12,322 nucleotides of DNA from Clostridiales bacterium (GCA_014799525.1 JAAVHW010000080.1:1-12322), one strand, 5' to 3'; shown: positions 1 to 5,753, counted from the stretch's first letter. Program-made: numbers and translations. Notes: a model not told the origin generated them from the sequence alone.

Positions 1-1665
1 TCTCGAACAAGCGGAGCATCCGATACACTTATCAGTAATCTTGAACTGAATGAGCTTCTTGCAGACGTGTGCGGGGCAACGATGCTCCTTGATGTGCGCT
101 TCGTACTCGTCACGGAAGTAACGCAGTGTTGAAAGCACGGGGTTGGGAGCAGTCTGACCCAAGCCGCAGAGTGAGTTCGACTTTATGTAATAACAAAGCT
201 GTTCCATATCGTCAAGGTCCTGCATTGTCGCCTTACCGCTTGTAATCTTGTCGAGATACTCAAGCAAACGGCGGTTACCGATACGGCATGGAGTGCACTT
301 TCCGCAGCTCTCGTCAACGGTGAACTCAAGGAAGAACTTTGCGATGTCAACCATACAGTTGTCCTCGTCCATAACAATCATACCGCCCGAGCCCATCATC
401 GAGCCGATGGAGATGAGGTTGTCATAGTCAATCGGGATATCGAGATGCTCTGCAGGGATGCAGCCGCCTGACGGGCCACCCGTCTGAGCCGCTTTGAACT
501 TCTTGTCGTTCGGGATACCGCCGCCGATGTCCTCGATAATCTCACGCAAGGTCGTACCCATAGGAATTTCCACAAGACCTGTGTTGACAATCTTTCCGCC
601 AAGTGCGAATACCTTCGTGCCCTTTGACCTCTCCGTACCCATTGCGGCGAACCACTCCGGACCGTTGAGGATAATCTGCGTGATGTTTGCATACGTTTCG
701 ACGTTGTTGAGGATTGTCGGCTTTGCAAACAGACCCTTGACAGCGGGGAACGGAGGACGGGGACGAGGCTCACCGCGATGACCTTCGATAGAAGTCATAA
801 GAGCTGTTTCCTCACCGCAGACGAATGCGCCTGAGCCAAGCTTCAGCTCGATGTCGAACGCAAAGCCCGTGCCGAGAATGTTGTCGCCAAGCAAGCCGTA
901 CTCTCTTGACTGCTCGATAGCTATCTTCAAACGCTCAACTGCGATAGGATACTCTGCACGAACGTAGATGTAGCCCTGATGAGAACCGATTGCGTAGCCA
1001 GCGATTGTCATTGCTTCAAGCACTGCGTGGGGGTCGCCTTCAAGAACTGACCTATCCATAAACGCACCGGGGTCGCCCTCGTCAGCGTTGCAGCATACAT
1101 ATTTTGTGTCATTATTCTGATTTTTTGCAAACTGCCATTTTACGCCAGTCGGGAAGCCCGCGCCGCCTCTGCCGCGCAAGCCAGAAGCCTTGACGATATC
1201 AATGACTTGCTGAGGGTCAAGCTCCGTCAAGCACTTGATGAGAGCCTGATAACCGTCACGCGCGATGTACTCGTCGATAACCTCGGGGTTTATCACGCCG
1301 CAGTTACGGAGTGCGACACGCGTTTGCTTTTTATAGAAATTGGTGTCGGACAAGGACTTGACAACCTTGTTGCCGAGAGCCTTCTCGTGATAAAGAAGTC
1401 TGTCAACGAGTCTGCCCTTGATGATATGCTCCTCGATAATTTCGGGAACGTCATCAACCGTAATGCCGCTATAGAACGCGCCTTCGGGATAGATGATGAT
1501 GATTGGACCTACCGCGCAAAGACCGAAGCAGCCTGTGCCGACAACGAGTACGTCGTCTTGAAGATTTTTCTCTTTGATTTGCTGTTCAAACGCTTCACGG
1601 ATTTTGCCGCTGTTGTTGGAGTGGCATCCCGTTCCGCCGCAAACCAGTATGTGGGTTCTGTACAT
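1..1665 (-). CDS. hydB: NuoF/HydB-like NADH- and FMN-binding subunit of an iron-sulphur (hydrogenase-type) complex, C-terminus cut by window edge
   Basis: The frame is open for 555 codons from the ATG at 1665 to the window edge, and the stop lies outside. The start has a strong GGGAGGA ribosome binding site. Domains in order: a thioredoxin-like [2Fe-2S] domain (Cys9, Cys14, Cys46, Cys50); the NADH/FMN Rossmann-like core with GLRGRGGAGFPTG at 162-174 and CNADEGDPGAF at 192-202; the [4Fe-4S] motif SCGKCTPC at 453-460 with the fourth ligand Cys500; and the beginning of a ferredoxin domain (CxxCxxC at 547, 550, 553). In HydB/HndC proteins this subunit takes electrons from, or gives them to, NAD(P)H in the cytoplasm and passes them along iron-sulphur clusters. 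It is the fourth gene of a minus-strand operon, 14 bp after the small ferredoxin gene. An [FeFe]-hydrogenase subunit (HydA/HndD) is the expected next gene, but a formate dehydrogenase partner is also possible. Family assignment is very sure; the exact complex is inferred. Confidence 0.93.
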   Translation of the reverse strand, partial: MYRTHILVCGGTGCHSNNSGKIREAFEQQIKEKNLQDDVLVVGTGCFGLCAVGPIIIIYPEGAFYSGITVDDVPEIIEEHIIKGRLVDRLLYHEKALGNKVVKSLSDTNFYKKQTRVALRNCGVINPEVIDEYIARDGYQALIKCLTELDPQQVIDIVKASGLRGRGGAGFPTGVKWQFAKNQNNDTKYVCCNADEGDPGAFMDRSVLEGDPHAVLEAMTIAGYAIGSHQGYIYVRAEYPIAVERLKIAIEQSREYGLLGDNILGTGFAFDIELKLGSGAFVCGEETALMTSIEGHRGEPRPRPPFPAVKGLFAKPTILNNVETYANITQIILNGPEWFAAMGTERSKGTKVFALGGKIVNTGLVEIPMGTTLREIIEDIGGGIPNDKKFKAAQTGGPSGGCIPAEHLDIPIDYDNLISIGSMMGSGGMIVMDEDNCMVDIAKFFLEFTVDESCGKCTPCRIGNRRLLEYLDKITSGKATMQDLDDMEQLCYYIKSNSLCGLGQTAPNPVLSTLRYFRDEYEAHIKEHRCPAHVCKKLIQFKITDKCIGCSACSR

Positions 1666-1679
1666 ATAAATTCCTCCCT

Positions 1680-2015
1680 TTACGCCTTAACGATATCGTT
1701 GATGATTTCAACTGCCTTTTCGGCGTTTACTTTCGTGTATTTTACAGTTTCTTTTCCTGGGACATGAACCTCAACAACAGGCTCCTCCTCGCAGTTGCCG
1801 AGGCAACCCGTACGCGTGACAAGTACGCCCTTGAGATTCTTTGTCTCAACTTCGTCAACAAGTGCGTTGAATACTGTGCGCGCACCTGCATTCAAGCCGC
1901 AAGTACCCATGCCGACAATGATGTGAATTTCTTTTTCAGCATCAGAATTGTCGCGCAAGCATATTTGCGCCTGCATCTTCGCTCTGATTTCATTTATATC
2001 AGCGATGCTCTTCAT
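1680..2015 (-). CDS. Small thioredoxin-like (2Fe-2S) ferredoxin subunit, HndB/HydD type
   Basis: This 111-residue soluble protein resembles the HndB/HydD subunits found next to NuoF-like proteins of NADP- or NAD-linked hydrogenases. The TRTGCLGNCEEEP stretch (67-79) gives the second cysteine pair, Cys71 and Cys75, and the first half has GMGTCGLNAGAR at 35-46 with only Cys39. Compared with the equivalent domains of its neighbours (Cys92/Cys97 in the NuoE-like protein, Cys9/Cys14 in the NuoF-like protein), the first usual ligand position is Gly35. A further cysteine, Cys19, lies near the N-terminus. The ATG at 2013-2015 overlaps the TGA of the upstream ATPase gene by four bases (ATGA), and a GGAGGAG ribosome binding site lies about 8 bases before it. 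The likely role is an electron-transfer or structural subunit of the complex. Whether it binds a complete cluster cannot be told from sequence. Confidence 0.85.
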   Translation of the reverse strand: MKSIADINEIRAKMQAQICLRDNSDAEKEIHIIVGMGTCGLNAGARTVFNALVDEVETKNLKGVLVTRTGCLGNCEEEPVVEVHVPGKETVKYTKVNAEKAVEIINDIVKA

Positions 2016-2527
2016 AAATTTGCTCCTCCATTTTGTCTGATAAATTTGTTGATATTCTCTCTTGCCAGACGAAGCACCCCTCGGGACTGCAATTCAGCCA
2101 CCGATAAAGAGGATTTTAGCTCGCCTGTGTCAATTCGTTTTGTCCTACCGTAAATGCTAAGTTCAAGTACCGTATCAAAGCCTTCGCCTACGAGCGTCAG
2201 CATAGTTGCACCGATATCTCCAAGCTGCGCACCGTCTTTGCGCAAATAGCTTGCGCGCACCGTTGTGCCAATCCCTTTTTCAGAAGATATTTCAAACTGC
2301 TTGGCGTCCGCTCTTACAAGCGTCAGCCCTATCCCCGTACTGCCCTTAAACGACCTGCCATCTTCAAGTGCGGCGGTAAGAACTTCTTTGTCCATACCCT
2401 GTCCGTCGTCACTCACCTCAAACGATACGCGCTCCTCATCCACCTCAACCGCAATACGCAAATGCCTTGCGCCTGCGTCTATTGAGTTTTGAGCTACGTC
2501 GGAGATTGCGAGTGAAACTTCTCTCAT
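2012..2527 (-). CDS. Stand-alone histidine-kinase-type ATPase domain protein in the hydrogenase operon
   Basis: The protein has 171 residues. Its first half (about 1-92) is a GHKL/HATPase_c ATP-binding fold: N-box DVAQNSIDAGA (10-20, Asn14), G1 box DDGQGMD (40-46) and G2 box GSTGIGLTL (62-70). There is no sensor, no transmembrane segment and no dimerisation domain with a phospho-accepting histidine, so it is not a complete sensor kinase. The C-terminal 80 residues match nothing I can name. It starts 6 bp after the NuoE-like gene without a good ribosome binding site of its own, and its stop overlaps the next start, so translation is probably coupled. ATPases of this kind recur between the hydC- and hydB-like genes of Clostridia; I recall the Acetobacterium woodii hydCEDBA order as comparable. 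The role is unknown: regulation, assembly and serine-kinase (SpoIIAB-like) activity are all possible. Confidence 0.85.
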   Translation of the reverse strand: MREVSLAISDVAQNSIDAGARHLRIAVEVDEERVSFEVSDDGQGMDKEVLTAALEDGRSFKGSTGIGLTLVRADAKQFEISSEKGIGTTVRASYLRKDGAQLGDIGATMLTLVGEGFDTVLELSIYGRTKRIDTGELKSSLSVAELQSRGVLRLARENINKFIRQNGGANL

Positions 2528-2533
2528 CGGGTT

Positions 2534-3040
2534 TTACATTGCCTTGTACTTTGCAACGATGTCGGGAATGTCCTTTACGGTAAGCTTGCCGTAGACCTCA
2601 TTGTTCACCGTCATAACGGGAGCAAGACCGCAGCAGCCTACGCATCTTGTAGAAGCGATAGAATACTTGCCGTCAGAAGAGGTTTCGCCGTCCTTGAGAC
2701 CAAGGCACTCCTCCAATTTTGCAACGACGTCGCCCGAACCCTTGACGTAGCAAGCAGTGCCAAGGCATACGCCGAAAGCATACGAGCCTTGCGGATTGAG
2801 CGTGAACTGTGAGTAGAACGTCGCAACGCCGAATACTTCTTCAAGTGAGACGCCCATTTCATCTGCGATGATGCTCTGCACCTCGATGGGCAGATAGCCA
2901 TATATCGCTTGAGCTCTTTGCAATGCAGTCATGACGCTGGGATGCGCGGACGATTTAATATCGTCCAAAACCTGTCTCAACTGCGTTTCTTGTTCCGCCG
3001 TGCCCTTGAATGCAACGGTTGTGAGTTTGATTTTTGACAT
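2534..3040 (-). CDS. hydC: NuoE/HydC-like [2Fe-2S] subunit
   Basis: This 168-residue protein is the first gene of the minus-strand operon. The N-terminal part (about 20-80) is the helical NuoE region with HPSVMTALQRAQAIYGYLP (33-51) and GVSLEEVFGVATFYSQF (63-79). The C-terminal thioredoxin-like domain carries the four [2Fe-2S] ligands Cys92, Cys97, Cys133 and Cys137 (motifs CLGTAC and CVGCC). In HydABC/HndABCD complexes this subunit pairs with the NuoF-like subunit and takes part in electron transfer with NAD(P)H. The frame stays open to 3103, but I chose the ATG at 3040. It has a GGAGGA ribosome binding site a few bases upstream, the known family begins here, and the extra 21 codons overlap the promoter at 3075-3103. 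The length is normal for the family. Other names are nuoE and hndA. Confidence 0.93.
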   Translation of the reverse strand: MSKIKLTTVAFKGTAEQETQLRQVLDDIKSSAHPSVMTALQRAQAIYGYLPIEVQSIIADEMGVSLEEVFGVATFYSQFTLNPQGSYAFGVCLGTACYVKGSGDVVAKLEECLGLKDGETSSDGKYSIASTRCVGCCGLAPVMTVNNEVYGKLTVKDIPDIVAKYKAM

Positions 3041-3074
3041 ATGTTCCTCCGTGTAATAAAACGCTTGTGCTGTT

Positions 3075-3103
3075 ATTCTACCACAATAAAAGACGCGTTG
3101 CAA
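3075..3103 (-). promoter_or_regulatory. Promoter of the hydrogenase-type operon
   Basis: On the minus strand, TTGCAA (3098-3103) and TAGAAT (3075-3080) are separated by exactly 17 bp. This is a near-consensus housekeeping promoter. Transcription would start near 3068, giving a leader of roughly 28 bases before the ATG at 3040. I see no obvious Rex-type (TTGTTAA...TTAACAA) operator here. Confidence 0.7.
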
Positions 3104-3306
3104 TAAATATCTTTATAAATATATAAAATAATTTTTGGAAATTATATACATAAATAATAATATTTCAGCTACTCCCCCACAAACGGGGACGCTTGTGGAG
3201 AAATCCAAATATAACTACGGAATAAATATCGTGCGTAATAAACTTTACACACGCAGTTATGAGGCGATTGTGAGGTCAAATTCAGCTTATACTTTAGCTA
3301 TGTTCC
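3104..3306. other. Non-coding AT-rich stretch, nothing recognised
   Basis: No supported gene lies here. The only open frame (3135-3356, plus strand) is short, lacks a ribosome binding site, is low in complexity and runs into the repeat and terminator. A weak inverted repeat (CCACAA...TTGTGG, about 3176-3199) and an ATAACT/AGTTAT pair are visible but not convincing as an RNA. The first 50 bases are almost pure A/T and could act as an upstream element for the operon promoter. Confidence 0.5.
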
Positions 3307-3355
3307 TTCACTTTTCGTCCTTACTTCTTCACTATTCACTCTTACTTATTCACTA
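3307..3355. repeat. Degenerate heptanucleotide tandem repeat (7 units)
   Basis: Seven consecutive 7-bp units, in phase, read TTCACTT, TTCGTCC, TTACTTC, TTCACTA, TTCACTC, TTACTTA and TTCACTA. Exact TTCACT occurs at 3307, 3328, 3335 and 3349, with spacings of 21, 7 and 14, all multiples of seven. The array ends just beside the nadE terminator. No start or stop signal suggests translation. The function is unknown. Confidence 0.7.
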
Positions 3356-3382
3356 AAAACGCCGCTGTCAAAGCGGCGTTTT
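3356..3382 (-). terminator. Rho-independent terminator of nadE
   Basis: A perfect 11-bp stem AAAACGCCGCT (3356-3366) / AGCGGCGTTTT (3372-3382) surrounds a 5-base loop. On the minus strand it is followed by a run of five T, only 8 bases after the nadE stop codon. The stem is symmetric enough to stop transcription from either direction, but no plus-strand gene ends here. Confidence 0.85.
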
Positions 3383-3389
3383 CGGCGTT

Positions 3390-4145
3390 CTAATCGAATG
3401 TTTTTGCAAAAGTCTGTGGCATACGCCTCTTGTGCGCGCTTGCTCTTTTTGCTCTTTCTATTCTGCTTGCAACCTCACTTGGAACTTCTTCACCGCGAAG
3501 GTATGCGTCAACGTCGGCGTACTTTATGCCAAGCTCGTCCTCGTCAGTTTGTCCTGGGTAAAGACCTGCCGACGGCGCTTTGCTCACAATACTGTCGGGG
3601 GCGCCGAGATAGCGCAAATGCGCGTAGACCTCTTCAACCGTCAGGTCGGAGATAGGATTGAAGTCACACGCGCCGTCTCCCCACTTTGTAAAGTAGCCGA
3701 GCGTAGTTTCGTCAAGATTGCCCGTGCCTGCAACAAGATATCCTCTCGCCTGCCCGAGCGCGTAAAGCGTAATCATTCTAAGGCGCGGATTGACGTTTAT
3801 GCCTGCCATTTTGACGCTATACTCACTTGCACTGTCCTTTTCAAGCAAGTCGCCGAAAGCCTCAAGAATACTGCTCTTCGTATCGCTCAAGTCAATCTCA
3901 ATCTGCTCTATTCCAAAGCACTTGCCCGCCGCGAGTGCGTCGTCACGGTCACTGCCATAGTTTTGTTTGGAATGACATGGCATAATGACTCCAAGCACGT
4001 TGTCGGTTGCGCGTTTGCACAGCGCACCCACAAGCGTACAGTCCTTGCCACCGCTATTGCCGTATATGATGCCCTTTGCACCCGTAGCTTGCAAAAGATT
4101 CTTAATCCACTCTACACGTTGCTCGACCGAGGTTTTTACATCCAT
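3390..4145 (-). CDS. nadE: NH3-dependent NAD+ synthase
   Basis: This 251-residue cytoplasmic enzyme converts nicotinate adenine dinucleotide, ATP and ammonia to NAD+, the last step of NAD synthesis. The PP-loop for ATP is GNSGGKDC at 29-36 (Ser31, Asp35). Family motifs follow: PRLRMITLYALGQ (120-132), GTGNLDE (140-146), TKWGDGACDFNPI (153-165) and a SAGLYPGQTDEDELG-like segment near the C-terminus. There is no N-terminal glutaminase domain, so it belongs to the short, ammonia-using class. The PP-loop ends in KDC where many NadE proteins have xDS, a minor variation. The start ATG at 4145 has an AAAGGAAA ribosome binding site. The gene is transcribed alone, divergently from gldA, and ends at a strong terminator. 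Confidence 0.93.
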   Translation of the reverse strand: MDVKTSVEQRVEWIKNLLQATGAKGIIYGNSGGKDCTLVGALCKRATDNVLGVIMPCHSKQNYGSDRDDALAAGKCFGIEQIEIDLSDTKSSILEAFGDLLEKDSASEYSVKMAGINVNPRLRMITLYALGQARGYLVAGTGNLDETTLGYFTKWGDGACDFNPISDLTVEEVYAHLRYLGAPDSIVSKAPSAGLYPGQTDEDELGIKYADVDAYLRGEEVPSEVASRIERAKRASAHKRRMPQTFAKTFD

Positions 4146-4158
4146 AAATATTTCCTTT

Positions 4159-4188
4159 CCGCCATGCTAAATCAAGTACGCAAGGCGG
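4159..4188 (-). other. Stem-loop in the nadE leader, next to the ribosome binding site
   Basis: In the nadE mRNA leader, CCGCC and GGCGG (plus strand 4184-4188 and 4159-4163) pair. They are extended by T-A and two G-C pairs after one mismatch, leaving a loop of about 12 bases. The 3' arm ends a few bases before the AAAGGAAA ribosome binding site. It could modulate translation, but it matches no riboswitch class I recognise. Confidence 0.35.
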
Positions 4189-4215
4189 CTTTTATATTGA
4201 TTATACTATATTTCA

Positions 4216-4243
4216 ATTATATCTTATTTTTTATGTCAGACAA
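4216..4243 (-). promoter_or_regulatory. Probable nadE promoter
   Basis: On the minus strand, TTGTCT (4238-4243) and a perfect TATAAT (4216-4221) are separated by 16 bp. A second TATAAT (4200-4205) lies nearer the gene but has no convincing -35 element. The start point would be about 4209, giving a leader of about 64 bases that contains the stem-loop at 4159-4188. Confidence 0.5.
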
Positions 4244-4356
4244 CGTTTTTGAAGAAAAATCAATAAAAATCATAAAATTTTGCCTCTCAACGCCATAAAA
4301 ATTACGTTTTTTGCTCAAAATCCCTGCAAAAATTCCAAATTTTAGCAAATTCGGTA

Positions 4357-4385
4357 TTGAAATATGATTTTAGTGGTTATATAAT
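4357..4385 (+). promoter_or_regulatory. Strong gldA promoter
   Basis: TTGAAA (4357-4362) and TATAAT (4380-4385) are separated by exactly 17 bp, close to the full housekeeping consensus. Transcription should begin about 4392, 18 bases before the AAGGAGA ribosome binding site at 4410-4416. This excludes a longer gldA reading frame from the TTG at 4357. A short AT palindrome (AAAATT-CCA-AATTTT, 4329-4343) lies just upstream. Confidence 0.8.
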
Positions 4386-4422
4386 TGATTTATCAAAAAA
4401 ACCTCTAATAAGGAGAAACTTT

Positions 4423-5574
4423 ATGAGAAAAGCATTTATTTGCCCCACTAAGTATGTCCAGGGCGAGGACGAGCTCCTCAACCTCGGATATTTTGTCAGA
4501 ACTTTCGGTAAGAAAGCATTGTTGGTTGCGGACTCCTTCGCGCTCAACCTCGTCAAGGATAAGCTCGAAGCAACGCAGAAGAAATTCGGTGTTGAGTTTG
4601 TAGTAAGCGACCTCTTCAAAGGCGAGTGCTCTCGCAACACGGTCAAGGCACTTCAAGAGTTTGCAAAAGCAAACAAGTGCTCCTGTACTATCGGTCTTGG
4701 TGGCGGTAAGGCAATCGACACTTCAAAGTGCGTTGCAGCAGGCAACAACCTCATCATCTGCCCCACTATCGCGGCAACTGACGCACCTACCTCACACTCC
4801 GCAGTTCTCTACACGGACGAGCATCACTTTGATGATTATGCGTATTTCAGACAGAGCCCGAGCGTCGTTCTTATCGACACGACGGTTATTGCAAACGCAC
4901 CTGTTCGCTTCCTCGTAAGCGGCATGGGCGACGCACTCTCCACATACTTCGAAGCAAGAGCAAACGTCAAGTCCTGCTCCAACGTCAACGCAGGTCTCCC
5001 CTGCGGCGCAAACCGTGCTAAGGGAACGATGCTCGGCTACGGCACGATGGCGGCTTTCGCACTTGCAGAGCTGTGCTATCAGACACTTCTCTCCGACGGT
5101 GCAAAAGCAAAGGCTGCTTGCGAAATGAAGAGCGTAACTCCCGCATTCGAGAAAATTGTTGAAACAAACATTCTCCTCTCCGGTCTTGGCTTCGAGAGCG
5201 GCGGTCTTGCTGCGGCACACGCCATTCACGACGGTCTCACACTTCTTCCCGCACACACCAAGTTCTATCACGGCGAAATGGTTGCATTCGGCACCATCTG
5301 CCAGCTCGTGCTTGAAAACAGCCCCGAAGAAGAGCTTTACGAAGTGCTCAACTTCTGCGACGAAGTTGGCTTGCCTGTCTGCTTGAAGGACCTCGGCACT
5401 GAGGAAGTCAGCGACGAGCTGCTCACCGCTATTGCAGAAAAGACCTGCATCCCCGATGAGTCAATCCACAATATGCCTTTCCCTGTCACTGTCGATATGG
5501 TTAAGGCGGCAATCAAGACGGCGGACAAAATCGGTCACGACTTCAAATACGGCTGTGACTGCGGCTGCTGCTAA
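4423..5574 (+). CDS. gldA: Glycerol dehydrogenase (iron/zinc-type polyol dehydrogenase)
   Basis: This 383-residue enzyme belongs to the GldA branch of the iron-containing alcohol dehydrogenase superfamily and oxidises glycerol to dihydroxyacetone with NAD+. The NAD-binding GGGKAIDTSK is at 93-102, followed by PTIAATDAPTSHSAVLY (114-130). The likely metal ligands are Asp170 (SGMGD), His266 (GGLAAAHAIHDG) and His283 (HGEMVAFG). By the E. coli numbering I recall (Asp171, His254, His271), the gap between the first two ligands is 83 residues; here it is 96, so about 13 residues including two cysteines are inserted around 185-205. The protein ends in the unusual tail YGCDCGCC. The ATG at 4423 has AAGGAGA seven bases upstream and fits the promoter. 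Codon use is strongly biased to C-ending codons, suggesting high expression. The downstream dihydroxyacetone kinase supports glycerol as substrate. Confidence 0.92.
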   Translation: MRKAFICPTKYVQGEDELLNLGYFVRTFGKKALLVADSFALNLVKDKLEATQKKFGVEFVVSDLFKGECSRNTVKALQEFAKANKCSCTIGLGGGKAIDTSKCVAAGNNLIICPTIAATDAPTSHSAVLYTDEHHFDDYAYFRQSPSVVLIDTTVIANAPVRFLVSGMGDALSTYFEARANVKSCSNVNAGLPCGANRAKGTMLGYGTMAAFALAELCYQTLLSDGAKAKAACEMKSVTPAFEKIVETNILLSGLGFESGGLAAAHAIHDGLTLLPAHTKFYHGEMVAFGTICQLVLENSPEEELYEVLNFCDEVGLPVCLKDLGTEEVSDELLTAIAEKTCIPDESIHNMPFPVTVDMVKAAIKTADKIGHDFKYGCDCGCC

Positions 5575-5583
5575 TTGGTCAAA

Positions 5584-5611
5584 ATACTCTCCTGCTTCGG
5601 CGGGAGAGTAT
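5584..5611 (+). terminator. UUCG-loop terminator after gldA
   Basis: A 12-bp stem ATACTCTCCTGC (5584-5595) / GCGGGAGAGTAT (5600-5611), with one G-U pair, closes a C(UUCG)G tetraloop and starts 9 bases after the gldA stop. The following TATTATTGATT is only a weak U-tract, so termination may be partial and allow some read-through into dhaK. Confidence 0.7.
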
Positions 5612-5618
5612 ATTATTG

Positions 5619-5647
5619 ATTACATATAATTTACAATAAATTATAAT
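5619..5647 (+). promoter_or_regulatory. Possible dhaK promoter
   Basis: ATTACA (5619-5624, four of six consensus bases) and a perfect TATAAT (5642-5647) are 17 bp apart, between the gldA terminator and dhaK. The predicted start near 5654 gives a leader of about 100 bases. The -35 element coincides with the left arm of the inverted repeat at 5619-5678. Confidence 0.4.
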
Positions 5648-5678
5648 AAGTATTATAAAATTGGCAGTTATATGTAAT
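5619..5678. repeat. 11-bp perfect inverted repeat flanking the dhaK promoter
   Basis: ATTACATATAA (5619-5629) is the exact reverse complement of TTATATGTAAT (5668-5678), with 38 bp between. One arm overlaps the proposed -35 region and the other lies just after the predicted start point. This is the arrangement of paired operator sites, although the arms are AT-rich. Confidence 0.5.
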
Positions 5679-5716
5679 ACATTCAATGGAAATTAAACCA
5701 AAACATATTGGTAAAC

Positions 5717-5729
5717 GCGCAAATTGCGC
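5717..5729. promoter_or_regulatory. Palindrome in the dhaK leader (operator candidate)
   Basis: GCGCAA-A-TTGCGC is a perfect 6-1-6 palindrome in otherwise AT-rich leader DNA, 12 bases before the AAGGAG ribosome binding site of dhaK. The one-base centre favours a protein-binding site over an RNA hairpin. The regulator is unknown. Confidence 0.35.
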
Positions 5730-5753
5730 CTATTGCTGTATAAGGAGATAATT

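Noticed and set aside
1207..1767. 186-residue plus-strand frame antisense to the NuoF-like gene, and similar frames at 396-773 and 494-781
   Set aside because: They lie opposite a gene with clear iron-sulphur and flavin motifs, have no ribosome binding site and no recognisable motif; they are shadow frames.
3176..3199. CCACAA / TTGTGG inverted repeat in the non-coding gap, considered as a mobile-element end or small RNA
   Set aside because: The stem is only six pairs, I found no matching second end and no target-site duplication, and there is no promoter or terminator pattern of an RNA gene.
3135..3356. 73-residue plus-strand frame in the gap upstream of the hydrogenase operon
   Set aside because: It has no ribosome binding site, low-complexity composition, and it ends inside the heptanucleotide repeat and terminator.
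4159..4188. NAD+ riboswitch in the nadE leader
   Set aside because: A hairpin is present, but the conserved elements of the NAD+-binding riboswitch classes I know are not visible, so only a plain stem-loop is reported.
3432..4298. 288-residue plus-strand frame across nadE
   Set aside because: It is antisense to nadE, which has all family motifs. The frame lacks a ribosome binding site and runs into the nadE promoter region.
4329..4343. AAAATT-CCA-AATTTT palindrome upstream of the gldA promoter
   Set aside because: The arms contain only A and T in very AT-rich DNA, so chance is a good explanation; mentioned only within the promoter entry.
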